Source of the DNA: Streptomyces sp. NBC_01478 | GTDB lineage: Bacteria; Actinomycetota; Actinomycetes; Streptomycetales; Streptomycetaceae | Reading direction: 5' to 3' | DNA length: 64,000 nt | NCBI RefSeq assembly: GCF_036227225.1 | Contig: NZ_CP109444.1 | Coordinates: forward strand, 10,955,501 to 11,019,500 | Shown here: one piece after another, positions 1 through 8,553 of the stretch | Layout of the letters: each line of letters starts with the position of its first letter | How positions within the stretch are numbered: position 1 is the stretch's first letter | Notes under the pieces: model-generated | Told to the model about the DNA's origin: nothing | Seen by the model: only the letters and a program-made list of their open reading frames with translations | Databases searched by the model: none | Position numbers and translations under genes: made by a program

Positions 1-703
1 ACTGCTTCCACAGTGACAGTGCGGCGACGCCCTTCGCCGAGTCGAGCTTGGTCAGGTCCCCGCCCGCGCCCCAGAACCAGGGCAGGAACTGGAAGCTGCC
101 CTCCTCCGTGTTGATCGCGGAGAACGTGATGCCCTTCTTGCCCGCCGACTTGACCTTCTTCAGCGCCGCCGTGAGCGAGTTCCAGTCCTTGATGGACGCG
201 GGGTCGACGTGGGCCGCGGTCAGGATCTTCTTGTTGTAGTAGAGCGCGAGGGTGTTGGCACCGATGGGCACTCCGTAGGAGGCGTTGTCGATGACGCCCG
301 CGCCGAGGATGTTCTTCTGGATCGACGACGTGTCGAGGCCGAGGTCGCCGGTCTTGTTGAGGATGCCCGCCTCCACGAGCGTGGAGACGACCGGGTTGTC
401 CACCAGCATCACGTCGGGGGCGTTGCCCTGCTGGGCGGCGAGCAGCGCCTTGTTGCCCAGGTCGGTGGTGTCCATGCTGGTGCGCTTGACCTTGACCCCG
501 GCGTCCGTGCCGCACTTGGTGACGAGCTTGCCCCAGGCGGAGGAGGCGTCGAACTGGGGGTACGGGTCCCAGAAGTTGTACGTCCCGCCGGCCTTCCCGG
601 AACCGGAGGCGGAGGAGTCGGAACCGCTGCCGCAGGCGGCGACAGCGGTGAGCGCGCCGACGGCGGCTATGGCGGTGAGGAGGGTGCGGCGGACGTTTCT
701 CAC
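1..703 (-). CDS. sugar ABC transporter solute-binding lipoprotein (5' part only)
   Basis: Extracellular solute-binding protein family 1, the lipid-anchored receptor of a carbohydrate ABC importer. Reading leftwards from a GTG start at 703, with GAGG about 10 nt upstream, the protein opens with a short basic region, a hydrophobic stretch and a lipobox ending AVAACGSGS. It continues with the typical YNFWDPYPQFDASSAWGK, then NAPDVMLVDNPVV and YGVPIGANTLALYYNKK. About 234 residues lie in the window of a family usually about 420 long; the C-terminus is beyond base 1. It begins 47 nt after the end of the GH127 gene on the same strand, so the two probably form one operon that continues outside into permease genes. 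The sugar is unknown; arabinose or arabino-oligosaccharides are an inference from the neighbour. Confidence 0.85.
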   Translation of the reverse strand, partial: MRNVRRTLLTAIAAVGALTAVAACGSGSDSSASGSGKAGGTYNFWDPYPQFDASSAWGKLVTKCGTDAGVKVKRTSMDTTDLGNKALLAAQQGNAPDVMLVDNPVVSTLVEAGILNKTGDLGLDTSSIQKNILGAGVIDNASYGVPIGANTLALYYNKKILTAAHVDPASIKDWNSLTAALKKVKSAGKKGITFSAINTEEGSFQFLPWFWGAGGDLTKLDSAKGVAALSLWKQ

Positions 704-750
704 GGTGACCTCGTTGTCTTGGTGCGGCTCGTAGGGAGGGGAAACGGGGG

Positions 751-2727
751 TCAGGAGGTGGGCAGCCAGACGCGCATGCCGCCGTCCTGGCGGTTGGCCC
801 ACGCGTAGTAGGGAATGGCGGTGAGCTCGACCGGCGCACCGTCCGTTTCCGGTGCCTCGCCGTCGGCGGCGGTGTACGGCCACCAGCCCGCGTCGGGGAT
901 GTGGCGCCGCCGGCCGACTGCCGTCACCGTCGTCACGCCGCCCAGCAGGTCGGGCCGATGCTGCACGGCGAGCGCACCGGTACGGTTCAGGACGATGTCG
1001 TCCAGGCCGCCGCCGGGGTTGTCCACCTGCTCCAGGCAGTAGACGAGCGGCCCGCGCTCGATGGCCACGCAACCGCGCGCGGCGTCCACGCGAGGGTCGG
1101 CCGCGGTCAGGCGTGGCGCGAGGGCGAGTTCGAGAACGACCCGGTCGCCTGGTGCCCAGGTGCGCTCAAGCCGTAGCCAGCCGTCGGCCACGGGGGCGTC
1201 GGTCTGGTCGTACTCCGTGTCCCCGCACCGCACCCGGTACTCGGCGCACCACTGCGGGACGCGCAGCGAGAGGGTCCAGGGGCGGTCGGCCGGGGACTCC
1301 TCGACGGTCAGGCCGATCGCACCCTGCCACGGGTACTCGGTCTCGACGCTCACCGCGACCGAGGTGCCGTCGAGGTCGCCCGTGTAACGACCGGTGGTGT
1401 ACTGGTGGATCTGGAGTCCGCCGGTGTCGCTGGTGGCGAGATAGTGTTCCAGCGAGGCCAGCAGCCGCATCACGTTCGGCGGGCAGCAGGCGCAGCGGAA
1501 CCAGCGGGTGCGGCGGGCCGACTGGTCGCCGCCCGGGTCGGTGTGGCCGTCGCGGACCTGGAGCGGATTGACGTACAGCCAGCTCTCGCCGTCGAGCGAC
1601 ACCCCGGCCAGAAAGCCGTTGTACAGGGTGCGTTCGATCAGGTCGGAGTAGCGGGCCTCGCCGGTGAGCAGGGCCATCCGCCAGCTCCACTGGACGGAGG
1701 CGATGGCGGCGCAAGTCTCGCAGTAGGCACGCTCGTTGGGGAGTTCGTAGGGGTCGCCGAAGTCCTCCTCGTCGTGGTGAGCGCCGAGACCGCCGGTGAG
1801 ATGGGTCTTGGTGGTGGTCATCGCCCGCCACAACCGTTCGCCCGCCGCCCGGAGTTCGGCGTCCCCGGTCTCGGTCGCCAGATCGGTGGCGGCGGCCAGC
1901 AGGTACAACTGCCGTACGGCGTGGCCCTCCACGGTGTCCGCCGCGCGCAGCGGCACCCGGTCCTGGCAGTACGCCTCACCGCCCAGCAGGCCGTGGCCGA
2001 ACCGGTCGACGAAGTAGCCGGCCAGCTCGAGGTAGCGGCGCTCACCGGTCTCCCGGTACAGCTCCACCAGCGCGGTCTCGACCTCGGGGTGGCCGTCGAT
2101 GCCGTCGATCTCCTTGCCGCTGCCGGGAAGGCCGAACACGGAGTCGATGTGGTCGGCGAACTTGCGCGCCACGTCCAGGAGTTGGGGCCGACCGGTGGCC
2201 CGGTGGTGAGCGACGGCCGCCTGGATGAGATGACCGGCGCAGTACAGCTCGTGACCCCAGCGCAGGTCCTTGTACCGCTCGCCTCCCTTGAGCAGTTGGA
2301 ACCACGTGTTCAGATAGCCGTCGGGCTGCTGCGCGCCGGCGACCAGGGCCACGATCCGGTCGACCTCCGACTCCAGTTCGCCGTCCGGCTGTTGGGCGAG
2401 TTGCCAGGCGGCGGCCTCCAGCCACTTGTAGACGTCCGTGTCCACGAACGGGTACGCGCCCCGGAACTCGCCCTCCGCCGTGCCCGCCGCCAGCCGCAGG
2501 TTGTGCAGATTCCCCGCCGACTCCAGCAGCCCGGGGCCCTGCGGGAGCGAGACACGTGCGTTCACCTCGCGCCGGGTGCTCCAGAAGCCGGCGCGCACCT
2601 CGACCGCGGCAGGCGCGAGTGCGGCCTTGGCGCCCGGTCCGAGACGTACCGGCCCGGTGGAAGTGCCTGTCCGTCCGGACGGGGCCGAGGCCGCGGAGGA
2701 AAGCGCGGTGGAACGTGGGCGGGGCAT
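751..2727 (-). CDS. glycoside hydrolase family 127 protein (beta-L-arabinofuranosidase-like, DUF1680)
   Basis: Predicted 658-residue retaining beta-L-arabinofuranosidase of the GH127/DUF1680 group. The family uses a zinc-bound cysteine as nucleophile, with one Glu and three Cys as zinc ligands. Here E337 and C339 sit in YCETCA and C414/C415 in RCACCPPNV, matching the known family positions almost exactly, so the active site looks intact. The barrel core shows WLEAAAWQLAQQPDGELE and QQPDGYLNTWFQ. I start at ATG 2727 (preceded by CGGAGAGCC) rather than the in-frame ATG at 2784. No signal peptide is visible, so it probably works on imported oligosaccharides. It is the first gene of an operon with the binding lipoprotein and lies opposite a LacI regulator with an operator between them. 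Confidence 0.88.
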   Translation of the reverse strand: MPRPRSTALSSAASAPSGRTGTSTGPVRLGPGAKAALAPAAVEVRAGFWSTRREVNARVSLPQGPGLLESAGNLHNLRLAAGTAEGEFRGAYPFVDTDVYKWLEAAAWQLAQQPDGELESEVDRIVALVAGAQQPDGYLNTWFQLLKGGERYKDLRWGHELYCAGHLIQAAVAHHRATGRPQLLDVARKFADHIDSVFGLPGSGKEIDGIDGHPEVETALVELYRETGERRYLELAGYFVDRFGHGLLGGEAYCQDRVPLRAADTVEGHAVRQLYLLAAATDLATETGDAELRAAGERLWRAMTTTKTHLTGGLGAHHDEEDFGDPYELPNERAYCETCAAIASVQWSWRMALLTGEARYSDLIERTLYNGFLAGVSLDGESWLYVNPLQVRDGHTDPGGDQSARRTRWFRCACCPPNVMRLLASLEHYLATSDTGGLQIHQYTTGRYTGDLDGTSVAVSVETEYPWQGAIGLTVEESPADRPWTLSLRVPQWCAEYRVRCGDTEYDQTDAPVADGWLRLERTWAPGDRVVLELALAPRLTAADPRVDAARGCVAIERGPLVYCLEQVDNPGGGLDDIVLNRTGALAVQHRPDLLGGVTTVTAVGRRRHIPDAGWWPYTAADGEAPETDGAPVELTAIPYYAWANRQDGGMRVWLPTS

Positions 2728-2835
2728 GGCTCTCCGAAGGCGTAGGTGGGAAGCAAGTCGGGACCCGACGCATGAGGGCGTCATGGCGTCCCGGAGATCG
2801 GACGGGCGTTGCTCCGTCTCTCGAACCCGCTAAGG

Positions 2836-2845
2836 AAAACGTTTT
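2836..2845. promoter_or_regulatory. LacI-type operator AAAACGTTTT
   Basis: A perfect 10-bp palindrome with a central CG, inside GGAAAACGTTTTTC, as typical for LacI/GalR proteins. It lies between the divergent GH127 gene (start 2727) and the lacI-like gene (start 2987), 109 bp upstream of the former. The neighbouring regulator probably binds it to control both directions. Confidence 0.65.
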
Positions 2846-2986
2846 TCTGCCGGGAAAGGTAGGAAGGGGTGCGCGGGTGCGTCAAGAGGTACGCCCAAAT
2901 ATCTTCGTCGCCTGCTTGGGACTGGCCTGCCGCCGCGAAGGGTGCCAGGATGTTTCTGCAGACGTCATCTAGGAAAAGGGTTGCGC

Positions 2987-4006
2987 GTGACCGTCGTTCC
3001 CAGTCCTCCGCCCACCGGGCGGGCGAAGCTTACCGACGTTGCCAGACTGGCCGGTGTCAGTGTCGGGACGGCCTCGAAGGCGCTGAACGGCAGTGGCAGC
3101 ATGCGCCCGGAGACCCGGCAGCGGGTCCTGGACGCCGTGGAAGAGCTCGACTTCCGCCCCAACCAGCAGGCGCAGAGTCTGCACACCGGCCGTAGTTGGA
3201 CCGTCGGGTTGATGACCACGGACGGCATCGGTCGTTTCAGCACGCCCGTCCTCCTCGGGGCCGAGGACGCGCTCGGCGCCGGAAAGATCTCCGTGCTGCT
3301 GTGCGACACCCGAGGCGACGCCATCCGCGAGCAGCACCACCTGAGCAACCTCATGGGCCGCCGGGTCGACGGCATCATCGTGACCGGCCGACGGACCGAC
3401 CCGCGCCCGCCGTTGAAAGGCGTCGAACCGATTCCGACGGTCTACGCACTCTCGCCGTCCACCGATCCGGACGACATCTCCGTCGTGTCCGACGACCGGA
3501 GCGGCGCCCATCTGGCCATCGAGCACCTGCTGGCCGCCGGCCGCACCCGCATCGCGCACATCACCGGCCCGGCCCACCACGCGGCCGCCCGCGACCGCGC
3601 CCACCACACCCTCGAACTGCTCCAGCACTCCGCCATGGAACTCGCCACCGGCCGGGTGCATTTCGGGGAGTGGAGCGAGGCGTGGGGCCGCCGCGCCGCC
3701 GAAGCGGTACTGCGCACCGCACCGGACACGGACGCCTTCTTCTGCGGCAACGACCAGATCGCCAGAGGCGTCGCCGACGCGCTCCGCGAGAACGGCCTGG
3801 ACGTCCCCGGCAGGGTGTCGATCGTGGGCTACGACAACTGGGACGTCATGGCGCTGGCCTCCCGTCCGCCCCTCACCACGATCGACACGGACCTCTCCGA
3901 GATCGGCCGACGGGCCGCCCTTTTGCTGCTGGACGCCATCGGCTCCGAGCCGGCGCCCGGGCTGCACACCGTTCCCTGTCGTCTCGTGGTCCGCGAATCG
4001 ACGTGA
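2987..4006 (+). CDS. LacI family transcriptional regulator
   Basis: 339-residue LacI/GalR repressor. The N-terminal helix-turn-helix reads LTDVARLAGVSVGTASKALN followed by the hinge region; the rest is a periplasmic-binding-protein-like sugar sensor (DGIIVTGRR, AFFCGNDQIARGVADAL, VSIVGYDNWDVMALASRPPL). I choose GTG 2987, preceded by GGAAAAGGG, over the GTG at 2942 because it places the HTH close to the N-terminus. It is divergent from the GH127/ABC operon and faces the AAAACGTTTT palindrome, so it is most likely the local repressor responding to the imported sugar. Confidence 0.88.
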   Translation: MTVVPSPPPTGRAKLTDVARLAGVSVGTASKALNGSGSMRPETRQRVLDAVEELDFRPNQQAQSLHTGRSWTVGLMTTDGIGRFSTPVLLGAEDALGAGKISVLLCDTRGDAIREQHHLSNLMGRRVDGIIVTGRRTDPRPPLKGVEPIPTVYALSPSTDPDDISVVSDDRSGAHLAIEHLLAAGRTRIAHITGPAHHAAARDRAHHTLELLQHSAMELATGRVHFGEWSEAWGRRAAEAVLRTAPDTDAFFCGNDQIARGVADALRENGLDVPGRVSIVGYDNWDVMALASRPPLTTIDTDLSEIGRRAALLLLDAIGSEPAPGLHTVPCRLVVREST

Positions 4007-4011
4007 GCTGT

Positions 4012-4494
4012 TGGGCGAGGTCTTCCGTGGTCGCCGGAGGGCTGATCACCGCCGCCGTGTGCGACTACCGGGTCGCCGTCGCCGACGGATCAGCGCGCCT
4101 CGGTCTCAACGAGGTGCCGATCGACATTCCGATGCCCGCGGTGTACGTCCGCATGCTCGCGCACACCTGGGGCGAGCCGGTCGCCGCCCGCACCTGCCTG
4201 CTCGGGGAGATCTTCACCCCGGATCAGGCTCACGCCCTGGGCATGGGGCACGAGTTGGCCCCGGCGGGGGAGCTGCTGAAGCGTGCCATCGCCGTCGCCG
4301 AGCGGACACACGACGACTGCGTCGAGCAGTACGCGTTCACCGAGCGGGTATGCCAGGCAGCCGCGCCGCGCGACATCGCCGAGCTCGCCGACCCGCTCGA
4401 CACCGAACTCCCCGCCGGCATGACGAGCGACCGGGCCCGCCACGCCCACCGGCGCTACTTGCAGGAACTCAAGGGGTGCCCGGCCGAGTGGTGA
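4012..4494 (+). pseudogene. truncated enoyl-CoA hydratase/isomerase remnant
   Basis: C-terminal part of a crotonase-fold enoyl-CoA hydratase. The readable frame begins near VVAGGLITAAVCDYRVA, which is the second oxyanion-hole strand of the family, and continues through LGLNEVPIDIPMPAVYVRM and DQAHALGMGHEL to a normal C-terminus. The first half (about 95 residues with the first oxyanion-hole loop) is missing, and homology begins within about 20 bp of the stop of the preceding lacI gene. A GTG at 4027 could start a fragment, but the fold would be incomplete. Most likely a deletion remnant abutting the LacI gene. It has no functional link to the sugar genes around it. Confidence 0.7.
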
Positions 4495-4547
4495 GCCACG
4501 TCCGGGGACGTACACCTCAACTTGCGTTCCCCGCAGGGAGGTTGCCG

Positions 4548-4712
4548 ATGGACGACGGGAACGGCGACGGGCGGTGCGGGCTACCTGAGATACGGCGCTG
4601 TCGCGACCGCGTGCCTCGCTGGGTGACCGAGGACGGCGGACCGGCCCGGCTGACCGGGCGCGGTCCTGTACTCCTGCACTCTTGTATCCGGTGTATCCGG
4701 TGTATCCGGTAG
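4548..4712 (+). CDS. possible small hypothetical ORF ending in a triplicated CIR motif
   Basis: ATG 4548 is preceded by AGGGAGG at good spacing and opens a 54-codon frame, rich in Arg, Gly and Asp, whose last nine residues are CIRCIRCIR, encoded by a 9-bp tandem repeat immediately before the TAG. No homologous family is recognised. It lies between the truncated hydratase and a convergent isomerase gene. Coding status is doubtful; the good Shine-Dalgarno sequence is the only support. Confidence 0.2.
   Translation: MDDGNGDGRCGLPEIRRCRDRVPRWVTEDGGPARLTGRGPVLLHSCIRCIRCIR
4683..4709. repeat. three tandem copies of a 9-bp unit TGTATCCGG
   Basis: Three perfect head-to-tail copies of TGTATCCGG, 15 bp before the stop codon of the convergent sugar isomerase gene. 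The unit is a multiple of three and encodes Cys-Ile-Arg if the small frame at 4548 is translated. It looks like a slippage-type minisatellite. Confidence 0.8.
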
Positions 4713-4723
4713 GGGAGTTGGCC

Positions 4724-5722
4724 CTAGACGGCGGCCGCGGCGGCGTGCAGGTTCTTGGCGGCCAGGGCCAGCCCCTCGGTCTGGGAGTAGGCGGCGTCCT
4801 CGTGCTCGATGTTGACGGCCATGTCCGGGTCGACCTCGGCGAGAGCGCGCAGGAACTCCGTCCAGTACGCGACGTCATGGCCGACGCCGACGGCGACGAA
4901 CTTCCACGCCGGGTTCTCGGGCCAGGAGTTGCACCAGAAGCCGTAGCCGGTCGGCACCTTGTCGGGTGCGTCGGCCGGCACGCGGGTGAACGAGGTGTCC
5001 AGCACACCGCGGATGTCGGCGCCGGGGCAGAGCGTCGCGTCCTTGGCGGCGGCGTGGAACACCAGCGGGCCGAGCCACTTGATGGAGGCGACGATGTCCA
5101 TGCCCTGCCACATCAGGTGCGAAGGGTCCATCTCCGCACCGACGTTGGTCGCGCCGGTCGCGTCGACGAGGCGCTTCAGGGTGACCGGGGAGAAGACGAG
5201 GTTGTGCGGGTGCATCTCGATGGCGACCCGGACGTCGTTCTCCCGGGCCAGCGCGTCGATCTCCTTCCAGAACCCGACCGCCACGTCCCACTGGTAGTCC
5301 AGGACGTCCATGTAGACGCCGTCCCACGGATTCACCACCCAGGAGGGGTACTTGGCGTCCGGGTCGGAGCCCGGTGTGCCCGACATCGTGACCACGTGCC
5401 GCACCCCGAGCAGCCCCGCGAGGCGGATCGTACGGCGCAGGTCGTCCGCGTGCTTCGGGCCGACCCCGGGGAGCGGGTTGAGCGGATTCCCGTTGCAGTT
5501 GAGGCCGGTCAGCTCCATCCCGCGGTCGGCGAAGCTCGCCAGGTATTCCTCGCGCGCCGTCGCCGAGGACAGCAGCAGGTCGACCGGGCAGTGCGGGGAG
5601 GGGATGAACCCGCCGGTGTTGACCTCGACGGAGGTCAGGCCGTTCTCCTTGAGGATGTCGAGGGCCTCGGCCAGCGGGCGGTCGTGCAGACAGGCGGTGT
5701 AGGCGCCGAGCTTGAGGGACAT
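4724..5722 (-). CDS. sugar phosphate isomerase/epimerase (AP endonuclease 2 / xylose isomerase-like TIM barrel)
   Basis: 332-residue cytosolic TIM-barrel protein of the xylose-isomerase-like superfamily. The usual divalent-metal ligands are visible at strand ends: Glu in VAIEMHPHN, Asp and His in VGAEMDPSHL, His in LVFHAAAKD, and Glu in VNIEHEDA. The N-terminus MSLKLGAYTACLHDRPLAEA is typical. It starts 29 nt after the end of the Gfo/Idh dehydrogenase gene and is the last gene of that minus-strand group. In related loci such pairs interconvert keto-inositols or keto-sugars; the exact substrate is not readable here. It shares fold but little sequence with the second barrel at 7646-8503. Confidence 0.85.
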   Translation of the reverse strand: MSLKLGAYTACLHDRPLAEALDILKENGLTSVEVNTGGFIPSPHCPVDLLLSSATAREEYLASFADRGMELTGLNCNGNPLNPLPGVGPKHADDLRRTIRLAGLLGVRHVVTMSGTPGSDPDAKYPSWVVNPWDGVYMDVLDYQWDVAVGFWKEIDALARENDVRVAIEMHPHNLVFSPVTLKRLVDATGATNVGAEMDPSHLMWQGMDIVASIKWLGPLVFHAAAKDATLCPGADIRGVLDTSFTRVPADAPDKVPTGYGFWCNSWPENPAWKFVAVGVGHDVAYWTEFLRALAEVDPDMAVNIEHEDAAYSQTEGLALAAKNLHAAAAAV

Positions 5723-5751
5723 GCGGGTGCTCCTTGGATGGGTGCGGGGGG

Positions 5752-6948
5752 TCAGACGGCGGCCGGGACGGTGACGGCGGTGCCGCCGGCCTGCGAGGAC
5801 TCGACGATCGCGCGGATGATCTCCATGGTCCGCAGTCCCTCGGCGAACGAGGCGCAGGCCGGGAGCGGTTCAGCGACCCCCGCGACCTGGTCGAGGAACG
5901 CCCTTGCCTGGTAGGTGAAGTTGTCGGCGTTGCTCGCGCCCACGCCCGGCGCCTCCATCGGCACCCCGCCCGCGAAGTACGGCAGTTGGGGACCGGCGAT
6001 GATCTGCCGGGCACCGCGGGTACGGACGTCGGGCTGGGCGTCGTCGAAGAGGTACTCGGCCGGTCGGTGCTGGTCGAACGCGGCCCGCCCGCCGACCCCG
6101 AGGACGTCGAAGGCGAGCCCGTTGGGCAGCCCGAAACCGGTACGGGTGACGGAGAAGGTACCTACGAGCCCGGACTCGAAACGGGCCGTGAAGGACGCGG
6201 TGTCCTCGTTCTCCACCTCGCCGAACTCGTCGGAGACGGGAGCGGCGTTGTGCCCGACGACCGCGCCGAGCGGCAGCGGACGCTTCGCGATCTGCGTGGA
6301 CAGCGTGGCACCGGAGACCGAGGCGATGGGACCGGCGACGTACTCGGCAACGTCGATGACATGCGAGCCGACATCGCCGAGCGCGCCGGAACCGGCACCC
6401 CCCTTGAAACGCCAACTCAGCGGCCCCCTGGGGTCGGTGGCGTAGTCGCACCAGTAACGTCCGCTGAACAGGGTGAGGTCACCCAGCTCGCCGCGCCGCA
6501 CATGGTCGCGGATCGCGGCGATGCCGGGCGAGCGGCGGAAGGTGTACCCGACGGCGGTCACGACATCGGTGGACCGCTCCAACTCGGCCATCGCACGCGC
6601 GTCTTCGAGCGAGCCGGCCAGCGGCTTCTCGCACAGCACGTGCTTCCCGGCGGCGACCAGCGCCTCGGCGATCGGCCGGTGCAGCGCGTTCCCGACGACG
6701 ATGCTGACAGCGTCGATCGTCGGGTCCTCGGCGACGGCCTCCCAGCTCGGCAGTGCCTTGTCGAAGCCGTAGCGACGGGCGGCGTCCTCGGCGAGCGCGG
6801 TGTTGGCGTCGGCAATCGCGGCCAGCCGTACCGGCGGCAGTCCCGCTCCGAACACGGTGTTGGCGTTGCGGTATCCGGCGGCGTGGCTGCGGCCGGCCAT
6901 ACCGGCTCCGATCACCGCGACGGACAAGGGCTTGGCGGAGGAGGTCAT
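5752..6948 (-). CDS. Gfo/Idh/MocA family NAD(P)-dependent oxidoreductase
   Basis: 398-residue dehydrogenase. The Rossmann motif is VIGAGMAGRSHAAGY at residues 12-26; EKPLAGSLEDA contains the family EKP motif whose Lys is catalytic, and GALGDVGSHVIDVAEY carries the conserved Asp/His pair of the catalytic C-terminal domain. Family members oxidise a hydroxyl of myo-inositol, scyllo-inositol or a hexose to the ketone. Setting next to two xylose-isomerase-like barrels, an inositol/ribose-type ABC importer and an iolC/iolB remnant suggests an inositol-like polyol, but Gfo/Idh proteins are broad. It starts 24 nt after the end of the iol remnant, so it is probably transcribed from the operator-bearing promoter near 7.58 kb. 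Confidence 0.87.
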   Translation of the reverse strand: MTSSAKPLSVAVIGAGMAGRSHAAGYRNANTVFGAGLPPVRLAAIADANTALAEDAARRYGFDKALPSWEAVAEDPTIDAVSIVVGNALHRPIAEALVAAGKHVLCEKPLAGSLEDARAMAELERSTDVVTAVGYTFRRSPGIAAIRDHVRRGELGDLTLFSGRYWCDYATDPRGPLSWRFKGGAGSGALGDVGSHVIDVAEYVAGPIASVSGATLSTQIAKRPLPLGAVVGHNAAPVSDEFGEVENEDTASFTARFESGLVGTFSVTRTGFGLPNGLAFDVLGVGGRAAFDQHRPAEYLFDDAQPDVRTRGARQIIAGPQLPYFAGGVPMEAPGVGASNADNFTYQARAFLDQVAGVAEPLPACASFAEGLRTMEIIRAIVESSQAGGTAVTVPAAV

Positions 6949-6972
6949 GAAGGTGTCCCTTGAGAAAAGAGG

Positions 6973-7530
6973 TCAGTTGGGGGCGGGAAGGTCGAAGGCG
7001 GCCGGTGGCCGGCGGTTAGTGGCGACCGTGGTGCGGGTGCGGGTGCGGATGCCGAATTGGCGCGCGGCCTCGCCGGAGACGGTGAACAGGGCGGTTCTGT
7101 CGCCGTACGGGTCGGTGTTCTCCTTGGGCCCGTACCGAGCGGAGAGTGAGCTCCGCTCGGTACGGGCGGGGGGCAGTGCGAACGTCCCACCGTTCGCACT
7201 GCGGACAAGGGCCTCCGACGCGCGCGGCAGATGCGCGCAGTCGGTGGCCGAGGCGAACACGCCTGTCCGGCCGGTGAGTTCGAGGGCCGAGCCGTCCGCG
7301 GTGACGGTGCGGGAGCCCGTCAGCGGCAGCACCAGGAACTCGGAGTCTCCGGTGGACAGGGCGTGCGCCTCGCCCGGCTTCAGGGTCAGGCTCCTGAAGT
7401 CGGAGCATCCCCGGCCCGCCGACGCGGGCGTGGCCAGGAGGTCGCAGGAGCCGTCGGCCAGGCCTACGCCCGTCCGGAGCGGATACATGTCCACTCCGAC
7501 ACGGCCCATGGTGAGCACTTCCAACGGCAC
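6973..7530 (-). pseudogene. chimeric remnant: IolC N-terminus joined to the N-terminal half of IolB
   Basis: The first ~25 residues (VLTMGRVGVDMYPLRTGVGL) match the start of 5-dehydro-2-deoxygluconokinase (IolC), including the MGR-GVD-YP signature. From about residue 40 on (LTLKPGEAHALSTGDSEF, then ELTGRTGVFASATD, GGTFALPPARTER, ARYGP) the match is to the first cupin half of 5-deoxy-glucuronate isomerase (IolB). The kinase body and the second IolB cupin, with its metal ligands, are missing, and the last ~45 residues resemble neither. At 185 residues against ~320 and ~290 it cannot perform either reaction as known. It is the first frame after the operator at 7579-7590, so it may survive only as a translated leader for the dehydrogenase gene. 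Confidence 0.72.
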
Positions 7531-7578
7531 TTCGCGATTCCCCTCGCTCCGGGCTCCCAGGGGAGAGGCTGGGATGGA

Positions 7579-7590
7579 TAAAGCGCTTTA
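7579..7590. promoter_or_regulatory. LacI-type operator TAAAGCGCTTTA
   Basis: Perfect 12-bp palindrome with a central GCGC, 49 bp upstream of the iol remnant that heads the Gfo/Idh transcript. The same core recurs at 11781-11794 beside the lacI gene at 11869, so both sites probably bind that regulator. Confidence 0.72.
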
Positions 7591-7645
7591 AGGGCGCTTA
7601 CGGCGGAGCACGGCACCCGCGCCGAAAAGTCATGTCAACGGTTTG

Positions 7646-8503
7646 TTACGACGATGCGGCGAGGTACTCGTCGATCTTCGCGCGCATGAACAGCGAGGAC
7701 TCCTTGGCCCGTTCCTCCCAGGCGAAGACGCACGCGGTCAGGGTGCCGTCGAAGCCGTTCTCCCGCAGGGCTCGGAACAACTCGCCGAAGTCGACCTCGC
7801 CCTCGCCCATGTCGAGATGCTGGTGGATCCGGGCCGTGGTGCCGGGCGGGTTGAGGATGTAGCGGTTGCCCGAGGACGCGGTGTGGTCGAACGCGTCGGC
7901 CAAGTGGACATGGGTGAGCAGATCGCCCGCGTGCCGGATGATGCCGGGGGCGTCGTCACCGATGTGGAAGGTGTGCGGGGCGCAGTAGAGGAAGCTGACG
8001 CTCGGGTGGTTGATGCCCCTGATGAAGTCGACCGCCTGGTGGCCGTCCTCGATGAAGTCGTCGGGGTGCGGTTCCAGGGCCAGTCGGATGCCCTCCTGCT
8101 CGAAGAGGGGGAGGAGTTCGTCCATCGACTTCCAGAACTGGGCCTCGCTGCGGTCCGCTTCCTCGGGCCGGCCGTTGAACTCCGAGATCATGCTGGCCAC
8201 GCCCAGCTCGGAGGCGATCTGGATCGACCGTTTCCAGTAGCGCACGGCGGCCTGCCGGGCGTCCTCGTCGGGGCCGGACCAGCGGAACAGCGGCAGCAGG
8301 GAGGAGATCCCGACGCCGGCCGCGTCCAGTGCCTTGCGGAACTTGCGCACGGTGGCGTCGTCCACCCGGGGGTGCCGGAAGAACGGGATGAAGTCCTCGC
8401 GGGGTGAGAGCTCGATCCACTCGTAGCCCAACTCGGCCACCACACCGGGTAGTTCGAGCAGCGGGACATGGCGGATCATGTACGGGTCGAGGGCGATCTT
8501 CAT
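7646..8503 (-). CDS. sugar phosphate isomerase/epimerase, second xylose isomerase-like TIM barrel
   Basis: 285-residue TIM barrel of the IolE/IolI/xylose-isomerase-like superfamily. It opens MKIALDPYMIRHVPLLELP and has metal-ligand positions in LALEPHPDDF (Glu), APHTFHIGDDAP (His), LTHVHLADAFDH (His) and the C-terminal strand. Start ATG 8503 gives a full-length protein. It follows the ABC ATPase gene by 50 nt and is the last gene before the intervening TAAAGCGCTTTA operator, so it probably belongs to the transporter transcript. Expected role: isomerisation or dehydration of a keto-inositol or keto-sugar produced by the Gfo/Idh enzyme. Which of the two barrels acts first is not readable from sequence. 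Confidence 0.85.
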   Translation of the reverse strand: MKIALDPYMIRHVPLLELPGVVAELGYEWIELSPREDFIPFFRHPRVDDATVRKFRKALDAAGVGISSLLPLFRWSGPDEDARQAAVRYWKRSIQIASELGVASMISEFNGRPEEADRSEAQFWKSMDELLPLFEQEGIRLALEPHPDDFIEDGHQAVDFIRGINHPSVSFLYCAPHTFHIGDDAPGIIRHAGDLLTHVHLADAFDHTASSGNRYILNPPGTTARIHQHLDMGEGEVDFGELFRALRENGFDGTLTACVFAWEERAKESSLFMRAKIDEYLAASS

Positions 8504-8553
8504 GGGGGAATGCCTTCGGGTGTAGGGGAGCGGGGGTGCGTCTGAAGCCGCCG

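Noticed and set aside
4683..4709. Short tandem repeats as a CRISPR or attachment site
   Set aside because: Units are only 9 bp, contiguous, without spacers, integrase or tRNA nearby.
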